Origin: Pyrocephalus nanus
Taxonomy: Eukaryota; Chordata; Aves; Passeriformes; Tyrannidae
Assembly: GCA_038380795.1 (NCBI GenBank)
Contig: CM076277.1
Span: 5,547,501 to 5,611,500 of the forward strand
Direction: 5' to 3'
Length of the DNA: 64,000 bases
Shown piece after piece: positions 57,871 through 64,000 of this stretch (its first letter is position 1; every line of letters begins with the position of its first letter). Below the pieces are notes generated by a model that was not told where the DNA came from, did no database searches, and worked only from the letters and a program-made list of their open reading frames with translations. The position numbers and the translations under genes are program-made.

Positions 57871-58250
57871 TGGCTGTTCCAGCGGGATGGACCGGCGGGG
57901 AACACGCCCGGTCGGGGTTTGTGGGAGCTCCTGTGAGAGGGAGCAGTCCAGGCAGGGGAGCCTTGTCTCAGAGCAGGTAGATTTAGGGTGAAAGGCCAGA
58001 ACTTTGGGTAGGGCTTAAAGAGAGAATTGATGCACTAGGGTTTTATCCAGCCCTGTGGTCCCAAGAACATAATATTCTAATCTCAGGGCCTTAAAATATT
58101 CAGGAGTTAGCAGAGAAAATGCCAAATAGTTGGTTTCCTTTTTTTTCTTTTTTTGTTTTTTTTTTTTTTTTTTTAACTAAATAATAGAATTACAACACAT
58201 TGTTGTTTTTAGCCTTTTTTAAAAAGCCAGTTCATTTTCTTTTCTTTCAG
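57856..58250 (+). other. PTPN1: Optional (retained) last intron of PTPN1
   Basis: GT at 57856 and AG at 58249-58250 bound a 395-bp segment. When kept it supplies the VCFH tail and stop codon; when spliced the tail comes from the exon after it. In human PTPN1 a growth-factor-regulated choice of this kind is known at the same residue. An extended T-rich tract (58134-58174) precedes the acceptor. Confidence 0.7.
58134..58174 (+). repeat. Long T-rich tract
   Basis: Forty-one nucleotides that are almost all T, with single C and G interruptions, about 75-115 nt before the optional last-exon acceptor. It could be a simple expansion or an extended binding tract for pyrimidine-binding proteins in the pre-mRNA. 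Confidence 0.9.
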
Positions 58251-58259
58251 AAAAAGTAG
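58251..58259 (+). CDS. PTPN1: Alternative last coding exon (KK tail), predicted
   Basis: The acceptor TTTTCTTTCAG|AAAAAGTAG has a strong pyrimidine tract. Joined to codon AGG ending at 57855 it gives a 432-residue form ending YRKK. A weaker acceptor 20 nt upstream (AAAAAGCCAG, exon starting 58231) would instead give a 12-residue tail beginning Phe-Ile-Phe and ending at 58269. Which is used cannot be decided from DNA. Confidence 0.5.
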   Translation, partial: KK

Positions 58260-59172
58260 GCACAAGTGAAACTTGCTTGTACTCTCCAAGTGTTGTAACC
58301 AAATACATGACTTACATTGACGAGTTCCCAAAAAAAGAAAAAGAAACCCACATACCTGAAGAATGTAAACCATTGGAAGGGGAGGGGTGTTTGTGGTTGG
58401 TTTTTTGTTTCTTTTTTTTTTTTTTTTTAAACTTGCTTCATCATTAAAGACTGAGTTGTGGGCAGTGCCTGTGGTATTGATATATTTAATCTTGGCATAA
58501 CTGTTCTTAAAGAGCTGATTGTTTTACTTGTGTTGATAGAACCAGGCTTCTGCATTTGCTCAGGGTATCCCAACACGTCCAGCTCTTGGATTTTTTTCCT
58601 TTTTTTTTTTTTTTTCCCTTTACTAAGTGTATCTCCTCATTGACTTTTGTTGCACTCTACTTGCACATATGGCTCTTTACATTGCACCATCCTTTCTAAA
58701 GCTGTTTTTGCTTTTTTATATTCTGGGTTAGGAGGTGTTGAGGGGAGGGAGAGAAACAGGAAGGGAAATTCAACCAAACCACGTCCACCAGCACTCTGCC
58801 ATGGAAGGACCAGTTCTTAAACCTCATCATTTGGAATGTAAAATGCAGTTTCACTCTCCGTGTGCTCCCTCAGGACCAGCGATGCTTCCCGCGAGGGGCG
58901 AGGCCCCGGGGGCGCTGCAGGCACCGGGGCGGGAGAGCATTTGGTAAATCCAGAGCAATGCAGGCTGTGGCAGCTTCCTTGAGACACAGGCAGTTCACCA
59001 GGAGCCGGGGTGGGCTGTCAACGTGTCGGTTTGTGATGCAAGCGTTTGTGTGTTCTGCTTTGTGCAAAGCCAAGATTAAAGTCCTGGCTCGAGGTGGGGG
59101 TCCTGCAGCCAGGCTGGGCCCAGCACTGGCCCCGCTGTGGGCCTGGCCCGGGGCTCCAGGGTGTAAAGTGCT

Positions 59173-59180
59173 TGTAAATA
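59173..59180 (+). promoter_or_regulatory. Pumilio-type element UGUAAAUA (first)
   Basis: Exact match to the Pumilio consensus UGUANAUA in the sense strand of the 3' UTR. Pumilio proteins usually lower mRNA stability or translation. Only a motif match is available. Confidence 0.4.
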
Positions 59181-60574
59181 AGGATTTGGGGGTGTGGGTA
59201 GGACTGGGACTGGAAGGCAGCATTGCACTGAGCAGCCAATGTTTTTCTCTCGGTAGTACCAAATGATTAATAGTTAAAACAGTAATAGCAAAGAGTTCTT
59301 TGCTTGTGTTGTGGAGCAGAGGGCAGGAGCAAACTCGCTGCTGAGAGCTGTTGTGACTGAGCTGCCCCAGGACAGCTGATCTGCAGCACTGTTACTGATC
59401 TGCTCGTTTTATTTCTCAAGTCTCTCTAGGTTTAGAGCACTTAAGCACCCCCTCAGTGCAGCCCTTGCTGTGGAGGAGCCCAGGGGAGCCCTCTCCACTC
59501 AGTATTTATTTTTGCCAAGCTGGCTGTAGGTGTAGCTCTTCCTTCAGTGGGTGAGTAGGTGAAGGGGGTAGGGGGGGTTGGAGTTATTTCTATTTTGTGT
59601 TTGGTTAAGCTTGCATCAAGGGCTTCTCAAGAGTACAATAATAAATCCTCAGGTAGTACTGGGAGTCAATCCTTTTTACCTGTGAGACTGTTGGTCAGAC
59701 CAGTACTTGAAAGGAGGAATGTTGTAATCAGTCAATATTTAGTTATATTATTGGAAACAGGAAAAATGAGTATAGAAAAATGGTAATATATAATGGCTCA
59801 TCTGTGTATTTAAGATACATTATGTGATTGCTTTGTCCCCACTGTTCTCTCCAGCACGGGCAGGGTCCTGCCCTGAGGCACCATTTGTACCCCTTTGTAT
59901 TAAACTGCATGTGAAGTCTCCGGTGTCCCGATGAAACACCACCTGCTTGAAAGGTGAAAGAACTTATATTTCTGCTTCCTGATGTGCCCAAACGATATTT
60001 GCATGACCTGATCCTTAGTGGCTGTGGTTCAGAGGGTGTTGCTGAAAGTCTCCTCGTTCAGCGATGGCCTGTCGGGTGTTTACCAGACAATGTGTACTCG
60101 CCTAATCCTTGGCATGACTTCCCGTGGGATCCCGTGTGCCCGGTGGTAGCATGTTCCTTTCAGCTGAGTGAGTGTAGTACAGACATTCCAGAGTTTAGCC
60201 AGCCCTATCCACACCTCCCCTGGACTGGGGGCAACAGGAAAGACACAAATCAAACCCCCCCCTCTCTGCACAAGTTCCCAAGAGAGAATATTTTAAGGTT
60301 TTGGTATGGCAGAAAAACAAAGTCCCCTTCCTTTGATTCCATGTTAATTCAATTGCAAATGATTCTACCGAGAGAAAGTTCCTGCAGGTCACAGACAAGC
60401 TCTGAGCATCCCCCTTTCTGCCTGTTCCTTCCCTCTGTTCCAGCTCCAGCTCTTCCCCTGTCCCGGGACACGCAGTGACTGCTCCCCAGGCCCCTGAGGT
60501 GTGGATAAGGCTCGGAATACTGAACTGTTCCCATTTTGTTTTGCTGTCCTGTACTGTCTGTGGTAGTTGGGGGG

Positions 60575-60582
60575 TGTAAATA
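60575..60582 (+). promoter_or_regulatory. Pumilio-type element UGUAAAUA (second)
   Basis: Second exact UGUAAAUA in the same 3' UTR, about 1.4 kb downstream of the first and 150 nt before the proximal polyadenylation signal. Two copies raise the chance that one is real. Confidence 0.4.
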
Positions 60583-60724
60583 CCGTGGGGGTGTTGGGTA
60601 ACCTGTTCTTGGAAATGGACAAACATCCATGTTAGACTCGGTAGGACGTTAGTGAGCTGCTCTGCTATCTGCCTTAAGCAAATATTTACTCATCAGGTCT
60701 TTCTTTTTTTACAGATTGCCATAG

Positions 60725-60730
60725 AATAAA
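60725..60730 (+). promoter_or_regulatory. PTPN1: PTPN1 proximal polyadenylation signal AATAAA
   Basis: Canonical hexamer followed within 15 nt by an A-rich run. The A-run after it could cause internal priming in cDNA data, so use of this site needs 3'-end reads. Confidence 0.6.
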
Positions 60731-60904
60731 CTTTTATAAAAAAAAAATTTTAAAACTCAACAAAAAAGCTGAATGTTTTGGTATAATACAGTTTCAGGTA
60801 TCTTGTCTTTTGTGTAAGCCGCTGCTGGGCCTCCCAGGTTAGAGTACAACTGTACAGTTTTTCAATCTCCCATACAAGTTTTCAGTTCTCATTTTAGTTG
60901 TAAC

Positions 60905-60910
60905 AATAAA
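60905..60910 (+). promoter_or_regulatory. PTPN1: PTPN1 distal polyadenylation signal AATAAA
   Basis: Canonical hexamer followed by a T-run and a GT-rich downstream stretch (GATGGGTGTCTT), the expected arrangement of a full poly(A) site. It is the best candidate for the main 3' end, about 60,930. Confidence 0.75.
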
Positions 60911-60930
60911 ATTCTTTTTTTAAAGAATTT

Positions 60931-61229
60931 TGATGGGTGTCTTATTGCTTTGGGGCTGGAGCCACAGGCACAGAGGGGCAGGAGGGGAACGTTGGGGGGG
61001 TTGTAGAAGAAAGTGATTTAAATGTAAGAACTTACTGTAGGCAGAATAAGAGATGAGTCCCCTGTGTCTCTCCCTGACCCCTCCAGCTCCCTGCTCTCAT
61101 CTTCCACATTAAACAGTTCAATTTTAGCCCCAAGGGTCCAAGCCTGACCTGCCCCAGGACAGGGATCAAGCCCAGTGCCCTGTGCCTGTCCCCAGGCCTG
61201 CCAGCACAGCACCACAAACCACTCACAGG
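60931..61229. other. Short gap between convergent genes
   Basis: About 300 bp separate the inferred ends of PTPN1 (+) and the RIPOR3-like gene (-). It contains a G-rich run near 60,985-61,001 and no gene. Small open frames here are not supported. Confidence 0.7.
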
Positions 61230-61244
61230 AACTTGTCTCAGTGG

Positions 61245-61250
61245 TTTATT
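61245..61250 (-). promoter_or_regulatory. RIPOR3: RIPOR3 polyadenylation signal (AATAAA on minus strand)
   Basis: TTTATT on the plus strand reads AATAAA in the minus-strand transcript, placing cleavage near 61,225-61,235. It is the only canonical hexamer I found in a suitable position downstream of the stop. Confidence 0.7.
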
Positions 61251-61310
61251 AGAACTTCAGAAAACAGTATGAAATCCAACAAATAAATACTGAATAGAAA
61301 AGTTTTATAC

Positions 61311-61334
61311 ACATATTTATATATATAAATATGT
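61311..61334. repeat. Perfect 24-bp AT-rich palindrome
   Basis: ACATATTTATAT followed by its exact reverse complement ATATAAATATGT. It lies about 60 nt before the poly(A) signal in the RIPOR3-like 3' UTR. In RNA it contains AUUUA pentamers and could form a small A-U hairpin. Confidence 0.95.
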
Positions 61335-62082
61335 ACACACAAGCCCAACTCTTTCAAGTATTGTACCCGAGGCCAGGCCTCTCTCCACAGCCACCCTGCC
61401 CTGCCAGCCAGGGGCTGAGGAAGGGCCTGACAACAGGTGGATGATTATGAGAAGTCTTGATCTATGACTAAACTCCAAATTCAAACCCAACCCAAACCTG
61501 TCCCTCCGTCAGTCAGACCTGCACCTGGCAAACCCCACACAGACCCTCCTGCTGAGCACACACCCCCTGTCAGTCCCTGCTGGAACGTGGCCCAAGCTAA
61601 AACCATGCTGAAGGCTTTGGAAGTAACAAGTTTTCCTTCTGAACCCACTGAGCTGGATCTGTTCTGCTGGCGAGGCAGGTGGTGTAAAAGGCTGTTTGTT
61701 GTCTGCTGGTTCCAGAGGGATTGTTGGAGGGTGATCATTTCCCCTTCAGGAAATGCCAAATCATTAAAGCACTTCATGGGAAAATAGATCGTACTGGATT
61801 TACAGCTAATTCCAGCAAGATGGAGATTTTATCTCCGCTGACAACCTGGTTCCACATTCCAAGAGATCCCAGTTCTCAGTCATCCAGGCACTTGGTATTT
61901 GATCACGTGCTGAGGGACGGTGAGAAAAGGTGTTCCAGCCTGACCTGTGGAGACTGCAAACCCTGCCCTTTGGAAATGGGCCTGTCCTGGGGCTGGATGC
62001 AGCAGGGACAGAGCAGGGACAGCCAAACCCATCCCTGGGGTACCCATGTGGACGGTGGGATTCAGCTCCTCCCACTGCACTC

Positions 62083-62183
62083 CTAAAACACGGTGATCTC
62101 AATCTCAGCCTCCTGCTGTGCAGTTTCCCTCAATTCACAGCAGATCTTGTCCATTTTCTCGAAGGCTTGGCGGCCCCTCTCCC
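62083..62183 (-). CDS. RIPOR3: RIPOR3-like last coding exon
   Basis: Acceptor TTTTCTCACAG on the minus strand, entry phase 1. It encodes 33 residues from the split Gly to the stop TAG at 62083-62085. The acidic end EAEIEITVF closes the protein. Confidence 0.85.
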
Positions 62184-64000
62184 CTGTGAGAAAAGAAAGA
62201 GCCTGTGCTGAGGGAGAGACACAAACACCTGAGAAATGGGATCCTCTGGAAACACTTCCATTGTGACCTTGTTTGGAACTAACAAGGACTCCCAACAGTG
62301 GCAAACACGTCCCTAAGGGAATGGTTTTCCAAAACACGCTGGAAGCCACTGTGGAAAATCAGGCCTCCTGTCAGTACTTCCACATGAGTAACAGCTTGGG
62401 GCATCACAGCTGGAAAACGTGCCTTGCATGTGAGCCTGAGTGTTTCTGGGAAGCAAGTTTGGAGATCCCCAGAACTAAGCATGGATCAAAGTGGCTTCTG
62501 GAAGAACAGAACAGGGAAACAGTTTTCCAGCATCACTTCCAGCATCTTTGGTCCTTACCTGCCACCTTTTCAAAAGGTTCAGCCGTTCCTAAAGCACTTT
62601 ATCCTGGAGAATTTCCTTGGTCTGGTTCTGTAAACCTCAACAGGAGGGCCCCTGGTTGGTACCTGTGATATAAAGTTTGCCTCCATGGTATGAAACAGCA
62701 GTTCATGAGGTATTTCCACTGTCCTGGATGTGTTCTGAGGCCTCTCCCAGTCCTGCACTATTTCACATCACTTTTTCAGACTATTTGAAAGCCTTACCAA
62801 AGGACAGCGTTGTTTCCCTGGCTGCATTCCTGACTTCCTCTGTCTCAGACTGGCACAGGTGGGCAACCTGCTCAATGCTCTCCACAGCCTGTGGGAGAAA
62901 GGAAACATTGGCCTCAGCAGCTCCTCAGCAGTTTGGTGGATGTTTTTCACAAGGTAAACACCGACACACAAACTCCCATCTCCTCCGGTACCAGGACCTT
63001 TCTCTTCTCCCTCAGCACATCAGCTTGCAGTTACATTTCCTGACATGTTCTCACCTCTGTCACCTCCTTCTCTCCCTGTCTTAGGGCCTGAGAAAGTGTA
63101 AAAGTCCCAGGGTACAGGTCCCTGCTGCAGGATCATTAAATCAGCATCACCCAACCAGGGCTTCACTGAAAGGGTTAATCCCAGTTGTGGCTTTGCAAAT
63201 TGAATTTAAGGGTAAGACTCTGATTTCCTGTTGTGTGACTGGATATCACAGGAGTTCAAACACATCCCCCGTGCCCTCGTGCTGTGCCTGGCACATCAAA
63301 CCAGATGCCCACAGCTCCCTCTCCTGCTGCCTTTGGAATAAGGGCATTAAGGGTTTGGAACTTTGGCAGCCAAAGAATTCAGGAATTCCAAACAGCAGGA
63401 AACTGCTCAAGTGACCCTACCAGCTTTAAAATCCCAGCCAGACACACTCGTGCATCCCTGACCGTGGCCAGAGGTGCCCAGCAGGGCTGTGAGCACTTAC
63501 CCTGAGGTTCTTAAGAGCCAAACATGCAGCTTGCTGAAGTCTCACATCGCAGTCAGATAAGGCGTCAGTGTAAAACAACACAGCCTGGATGGGAAAGGGA
63601 AGGTAAAAATGAACACCTTGAGTGTAATCAAACAACTAAAGCAGACCGACAGGAGCAGCCCTGCTCATCTGAAAGTGAACGGAGACAAATCCCCCGAGCA
63701 CTGCTGTGGTTTAGGGGCCAGTTCACAGCTAAACCAAGGGCAGGGGGAGCGGTGCCATTCCGGGCTGAAAGCATCGCCTGGATCTCAGCATCCCGGGAAG
63801 GCCGGGGGGGCTGCAGCGCTCACCTTGGCCCGGAGGCTCCTGCTGGCGGCGGCGCGGCACAGGCAGGACGTGGCCGCTTTGCTCACCCGGTGGTTCTCGT
63901 CCAGCTGCAGCTCCCCGAGCAGCCGCAGCGTCTGCGGGAGCGGCTGCAGCTTGTTCAGCCGCTTCCCCTTCAGCTTCTTCAGCGTCTTCAGCCTCCCGGG
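62083..64000 (-). CDS. RIPOR3: RIPOR3 (FAM65C)-like protein, C-terminal part, 5' end outside window
   Basis: Four minus-strand exons, complement(join(62083..62183, 62798..62888, 63501..63584, 63824..64000)), encode about 150 C-terminal residues with one continuous frame. RIPOR proteins are Rho-binding regulators of cell polarity; RIPOR3 is the least studied. The visible part is a run of amphipathic helices, roughly one helical repeat per exon (for example LLGELQLDENHRVSKAA and CDVRLQQAACLALKNLR), in keeping with the C-terminal ARM/HEAT-like repeats of the family. The end is FEKMDKICCELRE followed by an acidic tail ending EIEITVF. Identification rests on this pattern plus position: RIPOR3 is the known convergent neighbour of PTPN1 in human. 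The N-terminal Rho-binding region lies beyond the right edge. Confidence 0.8.
62184..62797 (-). other. RIPOR3: RIPOR3-like last intron
   Basis: 614-bp GT-AG intron on the minus strand. The 131-codon plus-strand frame here is antisense and unsupported. Confidence 0.8.
62798..62888 (-). CDS. RIPOR3: RIPOR3-like penultimate coding exon
   Basis: 91 nt, starting in phase 0 after CTCCCACAG and ending TTTG|GTAAGG. It encodes AVESIEQVAHLCQSETEEVR and ETTLSFG, one helical-repeat unit. Confidence 0.85.
62889..63500 (-). other. RIPOR3: RIPOR3-like intron
   Basis: 612-bp GT-AG intron on the minus strand with no recognised feature. Confidence 0.8.
63501..63584 (-). CDS. RIPOR3: RIPOR3-like coding exon (28 codons)
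   Basis: 84 nt, phase 0 at both ends, acceptor CCATCCAG and donor AGG|GTAAGT. It encodes AVLFYTDALSDCDVRLQQAA and CLALKNLR, a single helical repeat. A symmetrical exon of this length could be skipped without breaking the frame. Confidence 0.85.
63585..63823 (-). other. RIPOR3: RIPOR3-like intron
   Basis: Short 239-bp GT-AG intron on the minus strand, GC-rich toward its donor. Confidence 0.8.
63824..64000 (-). CDS. RIPOR3: RIPOR3-like coding exon, cut by window edge
   Basis: At least 177 nt of open frame running off the right end, donor AAG|GTGAGC, phase 0. It encodes a Lys/Leu-rich helix (LKTLKKLKGKRLNKL) followed by LRLLGELQLDENHRVSKAAT. It is very GC-rich compared with the following exons. 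Its acceptor is not visible. Confidence 0.8.

Larger units (their letters stand above)
57871..60930 (+). other. PTPN1: PTPN1 3' UTR
   Basis: About 3 kb from the VCFH stop to the last polyadenylation signal. It contains three long T-tracts in its first 750 nt (58134-58174, 58412-58428, 58600-58615), a GC-rich patch near 58,880-59,160 and two UGUAAAUA elements. The open frames inside are short and on both strands; none is called. The 3' end is inferred from AATAAA signals, not observed. Confidence 0.8.
61230..62082 (-). other. RIPOR3: 3' UTR of the RIPOR3-like gene
   Basis: About 850 bp between the stop codon and the inferred poly(A) site. It holds an AT-rich perfect palindrome at 61311-61334 and otherwise mixed sequence. 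Overlapping open frames of about 100 codons occur on both strands but have no domain or splice support. Confidence 0.7.

Noticed and set aside
61464..62668. Several 100-130 codon plus-strand frames opposite RIPOR3
   Set aside because: They are antisense to the 3' UTR, last exon and intron of a well-supported minus-strand gene and share no features with known proteins.

Overview
This window looks like avian nuclear DNA. It has large AT-rich introns, one dense CpG island, CR1 LINE 3' ends of the bird type (with the short terminal ATTCTGTG-like repeats), and a gene whose translated exons give a PTP1B protein of the length and sequence expected of a bird. The order PTPN1 (+) followed tail-to-tail by a RIPOR3/FAM65C-like gene (-) matches the arrangement I know from human 20q13 and would be chromosome 20 in chicken. 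The species cannot be determined from the sequence alone.

Layout. Positions 1-27,280 are intergenic DNA upstream of PTPN1. I see no credible coding gene there. It holds three CR1 fragments (about 8.6, 18.3 and 25.3-25.7 kb), a pentanucleotide microsatellite (22.6 kb), a 53-bp minisatellite (24.5-24.9 kb) and small simple repeats. Positions 27,280-28,080 are a CpG island with GC boxes, a CRE-like core, an ETS core, a G-quadruplex motif and PTPN1 coding exon 1. Positions 27,678-50,132 are the 22.5-kb intron 1, which contains a 221-bp near-palindrome (44.4 kb), a probable hAT/Charlie DNA-transposon fossil (38.9 kb), an 18-bp x 3 tandem repeat and two CACGTG E-boxes. Positions 50,133-57,870 hold coding exons 2-9. 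All splice junctions have AG/GT ends and consistent phases, and together they give a 434-residue protein. Positions 57,871 to about 60,930 are the 3' UTR, with an optional last intron, U-rich tracts, Pumilio-type elements and two AATAAA signals. From about 61,230 to 64,000 the minus strand carries the 3' UTR and last four coding exons of the RIPOR3-like gene, which runs off the right edge.

Biology. PTPN1 encodes the ER-anchored tyrosine phosphatase PTP1B, known to act on the insulin and leptin receptor pathways. All catalytic residues (Asp181, Cys215, Arg221, Gln262) fall at the same positions as in the human enzyme. RIPOR3 belongs to the Rho-interacting RIPOR family; only its C-terminal helical-repeat region is visible. 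The points most worth following up are the optional last PTPN1 intron with three possible C-terminal tails, an in-frame upstream ATG that could add a 101-residue basic N-terminal extension, and the long intronic palindrome. I found no CRISPR array, operon, tRNA or rRNA, and no sign of a wholly new multi-gene system.
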